64,000 nt of DNA from Mycoplasmopsis agalactiae 14628 (GCF_000266865.1 NZ_AJPR01000003.1:62001-126000), one strand, 5' to 3'; shown: positions 1-10,790, counted from the first letter of the stretch. Made by a program: numbers and translations. The notes: a model not told the origin generated them from the sequence alone.

Positions 1-1067
1 ATACCCTCAAAATAATATATTGTGTAACCTAAATTTTTTCTTTCAATTAGTTTATCATGACCAGATGAAGCACCAGTATCCCTACCATAATAAAACATTT
101 TGCCGTTTTGTTGTTTATAAACTGTTTTTGATATTGTGTTTTCATATTTTAATAATAATGGTTGTGAATTTTTTGTATAAATATGTATATATTCATGATT
201 TCTTTGAACTGTTTTACTATCGTTTTGTGTGTTTTTTTTCAACTGTATTAATGTTCCATAGTGGTTTTCTCTTGAAAATATTTCATCCATTAAAACTTTT
301 AAATACGCTTGTTCATTATCATCACATTGAACAAAAATCAAGCCATCATCTCTTAATAACATTTTGGCTAATTCCAACCTATTTTTCATAAATACTAATC
401 ATGATGAATGATTAAACTTATCATTATAATTAAATGAGTCATTTCCTGTATTATAAGGTGGATCTATATAAATACACTTAACTTTTCCTTCATATCTTTT
501 TAATAAACTAGCTAAAGCAATTAAATTATTACCTTTAATAATTAAGTTATCATTTTCATCAAATTGGTTAACTTCTTCAACACCAGTTTTAGTGTATCTT
601 TTAGCATTACCTAGAACTTTTGGAGCTAACATTTGTCTAACTTCATCACTTGCAATTAGTTCATTGTAAAAAATTTCTTTTCTTTTTTGATCATTCTTAT
701 CTTGACCGCCTTGCAAGTAGCAATCTTTAAAAGGAAAATCTAAAACTACATCATTAGAATTTGAAATAAATTCACCATTGGAAGTTAAGCCGATTTTATT
801 AATATAACTTGTGTAAGAATCTTCTAAAAACTCTTTAGATTCAACAAATCTAGTAAATTTGTGCTTGTCAAAGATTAAAGTATTCTTAACATTTTTAAAA
901 AATGTTTCTTTTATTAAATCATTAGATAACAAAATATCTAGTAGTTGTTCATCCATTCTAATAGCATCTTGATAAACAATTGCTTTTAGCAGTTTATTAT
1001 CACCTGATACGTATCTTTCATTAGTTTTTAAAAGCTTTTCAACTGTTTTAAATATATTAATTTTCAT
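1..1067 (-). CDS. Type III restriction-modification DNA methyltransferase (Mod), 5' part only
   Basis: This is the N-terminal part of a site-specific adenine methyltransferase; the gene runs off the left edge. The beta-class catalytic motif DPPYNTG lies near residue 202, preceded by the typical Type III Mod segment GNNLIALASLLKRYEGKVKCIYI. After an in-frame TGA (Trp) at about 397-399 the frame continues through KNRLELAKMLLRDDG and QCDDNEQAYLK to base 1, which is also typical of Mod. The AdoMet-binding FxGxG motif would be further C-terminal, outside the window. The ATG at 1065-1067 is chosen because a GAGGAAG ribosome site precedes it; the in-frame ATG at 1080-1082 would overlap that site. 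A Res partner, if present, would lie to the left. Confidence 0.85.
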
Positions 1068-1082
1068 GCGTGACTTCCTCAT

Positions 1083-1810
1083 TTTTAATCTAGTTATAAT
1101 AAATCTGCTATCTATAGTTTAATTTTTTTTCTATTTCTTTATTATTATATAGATTATGCAATCTAAAAATGCTTATATAGGTCAAAGGTCAGAAATAAAA
1201 CTATTTAATATGAATAAATTCAGGTGCTGATATCAAACCTTTATTTATTATATTATTTTGTTTTTTATGTAAAACCTTGTTATAAAGATCTTTAAAAATT
1301 TTGCTTCATTATGAGTTTTATTCTCAACATCATAAATTTTAGGTTAAATATTATCTTCAATCATTTCTTTTGTACGAATTTGTTTTGAATTTAATTCTAT
1401 TGTTTCATTTGTTTCTATTATTTTTTTAGACCTATATTTTTCTACTTTAAGACTTATAATCATTAAAAAAGTTTTAGTGTAATTCTATATATCTAGCAAT
1501 CTTGCAAAATTATGGATATATTTTAATATCTTGTGTTTTTTCGTTCTTTATCTATAAATTAGTTCAACTTTATAATAGTATTTTTGGGTCTTAAACATGT
1601 TTTATATAAACTAGTATTGTCCTTTTCTAATTATCCTAAATATATGGCATTCATAACTATGATTTAGCTGATTTTTTAATTAAAAACAAATGAATTTATT
1701 TTTTTATGGTGATGCTTAATAATGTTTTTTGAGATTTATCAAAAAATAAAAAATGCCTTCATTGTTCAAAATGAGACATTTTATGTACCTTTATGCTGAT
1801 TAACTTTTAT
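1083..1810. other. Decayed AT-rich region without an intact gene
   Basis: No open frame of useful length exists on either strand. The minus strand between about 1440 and 1200 has a coding-like stretch broken by several stops (for example IYDVENKTHNEAKF after a stop), which suggests an eroded gene, but I do not recognise it. The right edge merges into the IS30 relic at 1811-1895, so part of this stretch could be what remains of that element. Confidence 0.5.
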
Positions 1811-1895
1811 AGTGGAACTTTATTATTTAAAAATTCAAGTGCTCTACGATTAAACTTTATCTCAATTAATGTTGCACTTTAATATTCAATCAAGC
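1811..1895 (-). mobile_element. Relic of an IS30-family element terminus
   Basis: Read on the minus strand, this stretch aligns with the left end of the IS30 element at 30174-30260. Shared blocks include GCTTGATTG at the outer tip, AGTGCAACA, and GAGCACTTGAATTTTTAAAT followed by AAAGTTCCAC. Identity is roughly three quarters by eye over about 75 bases. The transposase would have extended towards lower coordinates, where only decayed sequence remains. The outer tip is about 50 bp beyond the stop codon of the neighbouring lipoprotein gene. Confidence 0.75.
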
Positions 1896-1946
1896 AACAT
1901 ATCCCCATGCATAAGACTAGATATGCTTTTGCTTACTTAGTTAGTG

Positions 1947-3155
1947 CTATTTTGTAAGAATGCTTTTGTCAACTCCCCATGATTTTGCAATGTTGTCTAA
2001 ATGCTTGCCCATTTTAGATGCGCCTTTAAAAATAGAATTCTTGCTTGCATCTTTTTTAAATTTTCATTTACTTAAATCTTGAGAAAAACTTTTGGCATCT
2101 TGAAATGCTCCTTCTGCCTTAGTTATATTTTTTACATCTCATTCATCAATATTTTCTATATTTTCTGATTGAAGGTTATAAAATGAGTAACTTAATGAAT
2201 TAACTATTAATGGTAGATTTTTTGGAACCTTAATTGTTTTCTTTCCTATTCCTGTTAGTTTAATAAGTTTATTTGAATCTTTGTAATATCCTAATTGAGT
2301 TATAACAACTAGTTTGTCTCTCATAGTATAACCTCAGTTAGCATCAATATTATTGTTTCCATTTTGTGAAAAATTATCTAATAATTTTGAAGGCTCATCT
2401 TTAACATAATATTTTGTTACAACTGCGTTTTCTAAGACTTTTCCAAGCTCTACTTCAAAATCTTGAGAGCCTAATTTTAATGAGATTTTATTCTTTTTGC
2501 CTGATCCATCTTTATCTACAACTAGTTTGGTATCTTTTTCACTTTCCTTTTGAAGTTTAAGATTGCTAATTCCTTCATCATTAGCATAAACTGCAATTTG
2601 GTCTAAAAAATCACCTTGTGTATGGAATGCAGCAAAAGCATCTTTGTGTTCATCAACAATTTTCTTAACTTTTTCTACATCTTCTAATTCTTTTTTTAGT
2701 TTTGCTTTAGCTTCAGGATTAGATGCTGGTGCATCACTACTCATGCCATTTGTATGATTATTAGCTGAATAGTTTCCACCACTATTATTTGAAGAAGAAT
2801 CAGGACTTTCAGGAGCTTTAGGAGCTACTTCAGTTTCAGCTCTTGGTTCATCGCCTTGAACTCCATTATTAGATTCTGCATTATTATTTGTCATTGAAGA
2901 TTCATTATTTTCATTGTTTATTGATTCTGTGCTTGAATCATTATTAGGGGTATCTGTATTATTTTTTTCTTCATTACTCTCAGCATTGGTGTTTTTATCA
3001 TCATTATTTGTTAATTCGCTAGATATTTTGTCTTTTTCTAACTTGCTTTTATTCATTTCTTCAGACTTTGCGCCAGCACCACACTTAGCAGCTACAAACA
3101 AAATTGCACTAAGTGAAGCAACTGAGCCTAAAATTAAAAATTTTGATTTCTTCAT
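1947..3155 (-). CDS. Surface lipoprotein with C-terminal DUF285/PARCEL-type repeat
   Basis: A predicted membrane-anchored lipoprotein of 402 residues. The signal peptide ends in FVAAKC, giving lipidated Cys25. Residues of about 30-150 are low-complexity, rich in Asn, Ser and Glu. A Lys/Glu helical stretch follows, and an in-frame TGA at 2334-2336 joins the two halves. The C-terminus contains EWDVKNITKAEGAFQDAKSF and LSKWKF, which fit the DUF285 (PARCEL) repeat known from mycoplasma and Listeria surface proteins. The gene stands alone; a (GA)12 tract abuts its predicted -35 region, so phase-variable expression is possible. The ligand or partner is unknown. Confidence 0.85.
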
Positions 3156-3203
3156 AAATTATTTTTTTACTTTCTTTGATTAATGTTCGAGATTTGAAAA
3201 CGA

Positions 3204-3232
3204 ATTATACAGGCAAGTAATAATAAACCAGA
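3204..3232 (-). promoter_or_regulatory. Promoter of the lipoprotein gene, abutting the GA tract
   Basis: On the minus strand TATAAT occupies 3209-3204, about 49 bp upstream of the ATG at 3155. With a 17-bp spacer the -35 position falls at 3232-3227 (TCTGGT), so the dinucleotide tract begins inside or directly next to the -35 hexamer. Confidence 0.55.
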
Positions 3233-3254
3233 GAGAGAGAGAGAGAGAGAGAGA
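3231..3254. repeat. (GA)12 dinucleotide microsatellite
   Basis: Twelve perfect GA units on the plus strand (TC on the strand of the lipoprotein gene). The tract lies 76-99 bp upstream of the lipoprotein start, at the -35 side of its promoter. Such tracts change length by slipped-strand mispairing. Comparable promoter-proximal tracts switch surface genes in other mycoplasmas (GAA repeats at vlhA in M. gallisepticum, poly-A at vlp in M. hyorhinis). Confidence 0.95.
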
Positions 3255-3424
3255 CGCAAAAATGTGTAATTGTTTCCTCATGCACTTCATCAAGCATTCT
3301 AAACACATTTTATAAAAATTCAATTTGCTAAAAACTAAGCGATTTATAAAAGCACAATTTAAATACAAATAAATACCTAAAGCTCTGTTTTATAGTGCTT
3401 AATGAAAATTAAGATAAGCATATA

Positions 3425-3464
3425 AAAAAACATCCTGATTGATTAAAAACCAGGATGTTTTTTT
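3425..3464. terminator. Bidirectional terminator hairpin
   Basis: A perfect inverted repeat, AAAAAACATCCTG ... CAGGATGTTTTTT, with A and T runs on its two sides. It directly follows the alcohol dehydrogenase stop (minus strand). Confidence 0.85.
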
Positions 3465-3475
3465 AATTAAATTAA

Positions 3476-4537
3476 TTATTTTCTAAAATCAATAACAGCT
3501 CTTCCTAAGAACTCACCTTTTTGAAGTTTGTCAAAAATGTCAGAAACTTCTTCTAGTTTGACTACCTTAGTAACTTCTGACTTAACTTTTCCTTCAGCAG
3601 CATATTCTAATGCTTCAGCTAAATCTTGTCTAGTGCCAACAATTGAGCCTGCTAATTCACGTTCTAATAATACTGATCAGAAAATTGAAACCTTAAAGTC
3701 ATCTTTGCCATGTTTATCTTTAGCTGGCAAGCCAACTAATACTTGGCGGCCGCCACGACGAAGCATATCCATACCTTGTTCAGCAGCACTAGGATGAACT
3801 GAAGTGTTAACAACAGCATGAACACCGCCGCCAGTAACTTCAATAATTTTTTCAATAAATTTAGGATCTTTAGCAGAGTTAAATGCATATTCAGCACCTG
3901 ATTTAAGGGCTAATTCGCATTTTTCATCAGATAAATCAACTCCAATAGGTCTTAGCCCCATAGCTTTAGCATATTGAATAGCCATTTGTCCTAAGCCACC
4001 AACACCAATAACAGCTACAAAGTTGCCGGCTTTAGCTTTAGTTTGTTTTAATGACTTGTATGTCGTTACACCAGCACAAACAACTGGTGCGCCTGTAACA
4101 ATGTCTAATTTTTCAGGCACTAGTCCAACATAATCTTCATGACCAATAGCATATTCAGCATATGAACCGTCTTTAGTATAAGCTGACATATTTTGGTTTG
4201 GACAAAGTGTTTCTCTACCTGTTAAACAATATTCACAGTAACCACAAGCATCATGTAATCATGCTAAAGCAACTCTGTCGCCAATTTTCAAGCGTGTGCA
4301 TCCTTCCCCTAATGCAACAACTTTTCCAATTCCTTCATGCCCTGGTATTAATGGATATTTAGGTTCCACTAATCAATCATAATTAGCAGCATGTAAGTCA
4401 GTATGACAAATGCCTGAAGTTTCCATTTCAATTAAAACTTCTTTGTATTTAGGCTTAGGTACATCCACTTCCTTAACACTTCACTTTTTAGGTTCAGTCA
4501 CAACAAAAGCTTTCATTTTTGCTGGAATTTCTTTCAT
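3476..4537 (-). CDS. adh: Zinc-dependent alcohol dehydrogenase
   Basis: A medium-chain alcohol dehydrogenase of 353 residues, expected to interconvert alcohols and aldehydes with NAD(H) in the cytosol. The catalytic zinc site is visible as SGICHTDLH and GHEG. The structural zinc site has four Cys in [16 protein letters not shown], and the nucleotide fold shows [17 protein letters not shown]. In-frame TGA codons fall at Trp positions. The ATG at 4535-4537 follows an AAGGAGATT ribosome site. The gene is monocistronic and ends at a strong bidirectional terminator. Substrate specificity cannot be read from the sequence. Confidence 0.93.
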
Positions 4538-4656
4538 TTGAATCTCCTTATGAATATAAAATTTAAACCTTACATTTAAATTTTACAACTATTAATAAGG
4601 CTTGTTTGATTATTTGATGTGTTTGAGACTAAAATTAGGCTTTTGAAAAACCTAGC

Positions 4657-4692
4657 TGGGAAAAATCAAGTATTTTTCCCATTTTTTTCCTT
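4657..4692 (+). terminator. Terminator-like hairpin upstream of dprA
   Basis: TGGGAAAAAT CAAG ATTTTTCCCA followed by a T tract, between the divergent adh and dprA genes. There is no plus-strand gene upstream for it to terminate, so it may act in the dprA leader or be a relic. Confidence 0.6.
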
Positions 4693-4753
4693 TTTTTATT
4701 TTTCTGCACAAAAGTAAAAATCTTAATGTAGGAGAGAGAAAAAGGAGAAAGAA

Positions 4754-5485
4754 ATGAATGATTTATTAATTTACTTTTCAATTTTATTTAAAGGAAATAA
4801 CTTTGAAATTTATAAAGCGCTTAAAAACGGATATAAGGTTGATAAATATAAAGTTGATGAAGAGATAAATAAATTAAAACAAAGTGGTATTAAAACTATT
4901 ACTATTTTTGATAGTAATTATCCACAAGGATTGAAAGAATTAAAATATTCCCCTTTTGTTTTGTTTTACAAGGGGAATATTGAACTGCTTAATAAAAATA
5001 TAGTCTGTGCTACAGGAGATGTAGCCAATGAATTTGTTTTGCATAATGTTGCACAAACATGTAATGAATTAGCCAAAAGCACTGTTTTACTGACTAATAA
5101 TTTCAAAAACATTGATCAAAATATTATTGAAGTATTTAACAATAATAAACAAGGGGTTATTTATTTATTGGCTAATGGTATATCATACAATTGCCCTAAT
5201 GTGGATTTAGACAAAGACTTGTGCATCACTTTTATACCGCCAGATTTGCACCCTAAGCTCAGGTATTTTAAAGAAAGAAATGTTGTTGCTTCAGCTCTAG
5301 CTAATAATTTAATTATATTTAGTAGCAAGCGCAATTCAGGGCTTATTAACCTAGCTAATTGTTTTGCAAATTTAGGCAAAAATGTTTACTGCTATCCAGG
5401 CTTAACATATGATGATGGTAATACTTACTTAATTAAATCAGGGGCAAACTTAATAACACATTTGGCTGAAGTTAACTACTTCTAA
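4754..5485 (+). CDS. dprA: Reduced DprA/Smf-like DNA-processing protein
   Basis: A 243-residue protein related to DprA, which loads RecA on incoming single-stranded DNA. The recognisable parts are YSPFVLFYKGN and the C-terminal half of the Rossmann-like fold: RNVVASALANNLIIFSSKRNSG, followed by YPGLTYDDGNTYLIKSGANL. The usual GSR and GxARGID-type motifs in the middle are degenerate (CATGDVANEF, TNNFKNIDQN), and the protein is shorter than most family members. A good ribosome site (AAGGAGAAAG) precedes the ATG. The 3' end overlaps the convergent HAD gene by 14 bp. Confidence 0.8.
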   Translation: MNDLLIYFSILFKGNNFEIYKALKNGYKVDKYKVDEEINKLKQSGIKTITIFDSNYPQGLKELKYSPFVLFYKGNIELLNKNIVCATGDVANEFVLHNVAQTCNELAKSTVLLTNNFKNIDQNIIEVFNNNKQGVIYLLANGISYNCPNVDLDKDLCITFIPPDLHPKLRYFKERNVVASALANNLIIFSSKRNSGLINLANCFANLGKNVYCYPGLTYDDGNTYLIKSGANLITHLAEVNYF

Positions 5486-6308
5486 TTATTTCCTCTAATT
5501 TTATACCAATTGCACCTGAATTATAGTGCCCTATGGTTTCAGTAGCTACTGCTTTAGCATCCTCTGTTGCATTTTCCATTGCAAACCCAAAATGAGCATT
5601 TTGTAATATTTCTACGTCATTGCTTGAATCACCAAAAGCATAAATTGTGCAATCCTGTAATTTATATATTTTCATAAATTCTTTAAGTCCATTTCACTTT
5701 GAAATTCCTAAAGGATTAACATCTGTGTATATTCTGTTAGTTAGATATACTGAATACTTATCTTTATATAGATTGCTAAAGTATTGGGTTGTTTTGGCAG
5801 CTATATCATTTGGATTTCTTATTGCCACTTGAGTAATTATTGAATCTGAATCATTTGCCACTTTTGACATTGATTCATAATCTGAAAACTTAATGTGCGC
5901 AAAATCCATAATATCTTGCTTCATAATTCATTCAGGAAAATTGCCATCAGCATCTTTATTTACATATGTAGCAGTAAAATCTGCTGTATCAAGAGAAATT
6001 ATTAAGTTGTTTTTGTAAGCATAATCAAACATTTTTTCAAAAACATCAGATTCTAATCTGCCTACAACAATATGATTTTTATTTTTTACATCATATATTA
6101 ATGCGCCGTTTGAGCATATAAAATAGTCTATTCCGTCAAATTCATTTAATAAGGGAAGTACTTTTAAAAGCCCTCTTCCGGTGTTTAAAATATTTATTCC
6201 GCCTTTTTTATGCACATCATGAAATGCTTTTTTAGTTACGGGATGAACTTTATTGTTGCTCATTAACAGAGTTCCATCTAAATCATATGAAAAAATCTTT
6301 TTCTTCAT
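5472..6308 (-). CDS. HAD-superfamily Cof-type sugar-phosphate/nucleotide phosphatase
   Basis: A cytosolic hydrolase of 278 residues in the Cof (HAD IIB) family, which dephosphorylates small phosphorylated metabolites. Motif I is FSYDLDGTLL at the N-terminus with the nucleophilic Asp and a second Asp two residues later. Motif II is LNTGRG, and motif III/IV is YAFGDSSNDVEILQNAHFGFAM with the acidic metal ligands. One TGA (Trp) joins the two halves near 5925 and another lies near 5693. The ATG at 6306-6308 is preceded by an AAGGAGA site. Substrate unknown. Confidence 0.88.
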
Positions 6309-6385
6309 TCTATTCTCCTTGTAAAAATGGTAAAAAATGATGCTAATAATTTAATAATTGTAATTCAATTTTTTAAAATATTTTT

Positions 6386-6391
6386 TATAAT
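6386..6391 (+). promoter_or_regulatory. -10 box of a probable leaderless transcript
   Basis: TATAAT lies ten bases before the ATG at 6402, so transcription should begin within a few bases of the start codon. No Shine-Dalgarno sequence is present. Confidence 0.55.
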
Positions 6392-6401
6392 TTTTCATAC
6401 T

Positions 6402-7754
6402 ATGAGTAGCCCTGTGACTAATTTGAAGATACTTAAAAGAAAAAAATTACTAAGAAAATTACATAGCGAAAATGTTAACAATCTAAAATTAATTGAATTA
6501 GATAAAGAGGATATTGACTTAAGAAAATATTTTGGCGATGATTTAATGGCTAATTTGAGAATGGCCAATTACTCATATTATTCTGATAGTGCGAATAAAA
6601 GAAAAAAGAATGTGAGAAAAAGAACTGCTATTTTATATGCCAAAAGAGTGTTTTTTCTCTTCATCGCTGCTTTAATTTTTAACTTTGGTGTTATTGCATT
6701 TTTAAACAGAGGTGATACACTTCCTAGTGGTTTATCTGGATTTCCAATGTTAGCAGTGCTTATTGCTAAAGATAAGGGTTACCGTGACTGAGATAAATAC
6801 TTTGCCTTAATGTTTATTTTGATTAACCTTCCTCTTTTAATTGGATTTGGTTTTAAAGTAAAGCGAAGTTTCACCATATTAACAGCTGTGTTCATGATTT
6901 CACAATTAATTACTAACGCAATATTTACTTCAATTCCACAAGTTCATGATTTTATACATAACTACATTAATATTGCGCCTGGCTGGCATAAGCTAGTTGA
7001 ATTTCGGGATAGTGCAGGCAATGCTATAGGAACATATGAAAATGCAAGCAGTTGGCCAATAATTATAAATGGTTTTCTTGGCTCAATATGTGCAGGAACA
7101 TCAATTGCTATTGCTTGAAAAAATGGTGGTTCAACTGGTGGAACTGACATTATTGCTTATTATTTCTCAACTAAAAAACAAAAAAGCGTTGCTGGAATGA
7201 TGTTTACTGTAAATATTATTGCCACTTCATTCTTCTTACTTGTTTTTGGTATTGCTGCTAAACATAAAGAGGCTGTTGATCTAGGTGTTATATCATCAAG
7301 CAGCAGTGTTAAAAATGTTTTAGAGCAACCTAATTCAATAATAATTACATTAAAAGATGGTTTTGCAATTAATTCAATTAAACAATATGTGTCACATAGA
7401 ACAATTTTTGGACTAAGAGAATTTTCAACCATTTTATACATTATTTTTAACAACATTGTGTTAGGTTTAATGTATCCAAAATACAAAAAAGTTACCCTTT
7501 CTATTGCAACTAAGTGTCCTGATGCTGTCTTAAATTACTTTAAACACATTAAATACTGACATGCATATACGATTTTTAAAGGAATTAGCGGCTACTCACA
7601 AGAAGAGACATACTTTATTGAAACAACTTTATTGACACTAGAGAGCAAAAACATTATCTCTGACATTAAAGTTATTGATCCAAAAGCATGGATTTCAATC
7701 AGGCCGGTTGAGCAAGTTAAAGGCGCATTTAATACTAAATATGTTGAAGAGTAA
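6402..7754 (+). CDS. YitT/DUF2179-family membrane protein
   Basis: A 450-residue integral membrane protein. A charged N-terminal region (about 80 residues) is followed by several hydrophobic segments (RVFFLFIAALIFNFGVIAFL, FALMFILINLPLLIGFGF, GFLGSICAGTSIAIAW). The conserved loop NGGSTGGTDIIAYYFS is the hallmark of the YitT family. The C-terminal cytosolic domain, with FKGISGYSQEETYFIETT, matches DUF2179. Function in the family is not established; transport or ligand sensing has been proposed. The ATG at 6402 is preferred over an upstream in-frame ATG at 6327 because of the promoter spacing. Confidence 0.83.
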
Positions 7755-7796
7755 AAAAACTTACAAGACTGTTTTATAGCCTTGTAAGTTTTTTTT
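7755..7796. terminator. Bidirectional terminator between yitT-like gene and smc
   Basis: Inverted repeat AAAAACTTACAAG ... CTTGTAAGTTTTT. The loop holds one copy of the recurring decamer TGTTTTATAG (7770-7779). Confidence 0.88.
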
Positions 7797-7802
7797 AATT
7801 AC

Positions 7803-10790
7803 TTAACTTTGTGCTTTAGCTGCTCTTGCAGAAATGTAATCTTCTTGAACATCGTCAACTAATTTTTTAGCTTCTGCTAACTCTAAACTAAAGAAAGTTG
7901 TTACGCCTCTATTTTGCATTGTTGCACCAAATAAAGCATCAACTCTAGACATTGTTCCATGTCTGTGAGTAATTACTAAAAATTGAGTCTTATTTTTTAG
8001 TTTTTGTAAATATTCTGCATACCTTACAACATTTGATTCGTCCAAAGCAGCTTCAACTTCATCTAAAATACATAATGGAAGTGGACGTGCTTTAAGTATT
8101 CCGAATAATAGAGATATGGCAATCAGTGACTTTTCGCCACCAGAAAATAGCTTAAGATTTTTAATACTTTTTCCTGGTGGCATTGCCTCAATTTCAACTC
8201 CAGATTCTAAAATATTTTTAGGATCAGAGAAGAATAATCGAGCACTACCGCCACCAAACATTGTGGCAAAAACATCATTAAATTCAGCATTAACATCATG
8301 AACAATATTAGTTAATCTTGTGATGATAATCTTATCCATTTGTGCAATAGCTGATTCTAAAACTTGTTTTGCTTGTGTTAATTCCTCTTCACTTTTTACA
8401 AACTTATTGTATCTTTCTTCTTCTTCAACTAATTGTTCTAGCGCTTCAAGGTTAACATTACCAAGCTTGTTAATTTCTTCTCTTATTTCTCTAACAATTT
8501 CAGTTGCTTGGTCATAAGACATTTCCAGTTTATATCCTTGTGCTTCAGCTGATTCTAATGTTAACTTATATTGTGATGCTAATCTTTCACGTGATTGTTC
8601 AAGAAATACTTTAGATTTTTCTTTTTCAGAAAGCTTTTCTGAAAATGATTCTAACAGTTTTCTTAGAGTAGATTCAAAGTCGCTTTTTAACACTTGGCCT
8701 GAATTAATTTCTTGCCCTAAAGCATTAATTCTTTCGTTTTTAGCTCTAAAATCAGCTTCAAGTGCACTTTTTCTAGATGATAAGACCTCTAAATCAGCTT
8801 CAGAACTGTGAATGCTGATGCTTTCGGCTTTTATTTCTAGTTCTTTGTTGCTAATGTTTTTGAGTTTTAAATTCAGCTCATCGAGTATTTTTTGCTCAGC
8901 ACTTTTTTGTGTAATAATATTTGCTAATTGATTTTTTAGCTGGCTTTCTAACTCTAAACAATTTCTTCTTTCATTGCTAATTTCATTATGCTTAGATCTA
9001 TCATCAGTTATAGCAATCTGTATACCAGGAATAAGCGATTCTAATTCATTTATTTTTAAGTCAATAGTTAATAATGTTTCAGTATTAGACTTAGCGCCAC
9101 CAACTATTACACCACCAGCACGAATTATGTCGCCATCTAATGTAACAATCATGTATCTATTGTCTAAAATTTTTGAAATATGATTAGCATGATGAATTGT
9201 TTCAGTAACTATAACATTGCCTAATAAAAATTGTGAAAGAATAAGATAAATTGGCTCAACTTCTACTAATTCAGAAGCTACAGCAATAAAACCAGGCTGA
9301 CCTTGAATAGCTAAAAGATGATCATCTCTAACACTTTTAGGTTGAATAGATGCAAGAGGAATAAAAGTTGCTCTTCCGCCATTATTTTGCTTTAAAAACT
9401 CAACTGCTTTAACAGCAACTTCGGGCTTATCAACTACTAAGTGTTGTAAAGCATTTGCTAAAACAGCTTCAATTGCCCGTGAATATTCTTTGTTGACTTT
9501 AATTAAATCAGCAACAGTTCCTTTTAAACCTTTACCAAAAATAGCCTTGTTTTCTAAAATGGTTTTTGTACCTTTATATAAAAGCGTGTTGCCTTCTTTT
9601 TGTTGTTTAAGCAAGTTTAGGTGAGTTTGTATTTTGAAAATATCATTTTCTTTTTTATTTAATCTGACAGATATAAGGTTAATCTCTTTGTCATGATTGT
9701 CTAAAATTTCGCCATTATCAGAAATTCTTTTATTAATTAAATCATATTCTCTATTATAGTAAGCAACTCTTTGTGCTGATTTTTCAATTAATGTTTTATA
9801 AGCACTGATTTGTTCAGTTGTATTAACTTTTAATTCGCCTTCAACAATTAATCTCTCACGTTCATTTTCTCTAGCAATAGCTATTGAGAGATTATTAAGT
9901 CTGTCTTTGACAGCTTCTAATTCAATAGAAATTTCTTTTTGTGCAGCTTCAAGATTGGTTTTGAACTCAATGTTTTGACTAATTTTAGCCTCTAAATTTT
10001 TTATTCTGTCATTTAAGTCATTCTTAGTTTCTTGAACACCTTCTAATTCAACAGAAAGCTCTTCATATCTTGAGCCAAATCTTTTTATATTATCTACTAA
10101 TAATCCAACTTCAACAGATCTTAATTCTTCAGTTTTTGCAATAAATATTTTTGCTTTTTCTGCTTGTTTTCTTAATGGATTAAGCTTTCTTTCGATTTCG
10201 GCTATAACTAGGGCAATTTGGTCAAGCCCTTCTTGAGTTTTAGCTAGCTTTGATAAGGCTTCTTTTTTTCTAAATTTATACTTAGAAACCCCTGCTGCTT
10301 CTTCAAAAATTCCTTTTCTTTCCTCGGCAGATGCTTCAGCAATGTCACTAACAGTACCTTGTGAAATGATAGCTAAACTACTTTTACCAATTCCACTTTC
10401 CATTGCAATTTCTTTAATATCTTTTTGCCTGCAAACCTCGCCATTAAGATAATACTGGTTAATGCCTGAACCTCTTTCTAGAACACGTGAAATTGTAATA
10501 GTTTCATGATTAATACTGCTTTGGCCATCTTTATTATCAAAAGTAAGTGTAACCATAGCCTTATCCATTGGCTTTGCAGTCTTAGATCCGGCGAAAATTA
10601 CATCATCCATATTATCGCCCCGAAGCTCTTTGGCGCTTCTTTCACCTAGAACTCATTTAATGGCATCATTGATATTTGACTTTCCTGAACCATTAGGCCC
10701 AACAATACCTGCAACCCCACCATTAAAATGCAAAGTTATAGGTTCAGCAAATGATTTGAATCCGTGAGCTTCCACTTTAATTAATTTCAT
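7803..10790 (-). CDS. smc: Chromosome segregation protein SMC
   Basis: A 995-residue SMC ATPase that compacts and helps segregate the chromosome as a dimer. The N-terminal head has Walker A GPNGSGKSN near residue 32. Two long coiled coils (residues of about 150-480 and 640-820) flank a hinge region. The C-terminal head has the signature LFSGGEKSL and Walker B LCILDEVEAALDE. The ATG at 10788-10790 follows a GAGGTG site. It is the last gene of the minus-strand cluster asp23-fakA-plsX-rnc-smc, an order seen in many Firmicutes relatives. Confidence 0.96.

Noticed and set aside
2334-2336. Apparent stop inside the lipoprotein, and dozens of similar TGA breaks elsewhere.
   Set aside because: TGA is read as Trp in this organism; frames continue with conserved protein sequence after each TGA.
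3180-3368. Minus-strand open frame through the GA tract, encoding a Ser-Leu repeat.
   Set aside because: It has no ribosome site, overlaps the lipoprotein promoter and its composition is driven by the microsatellite.
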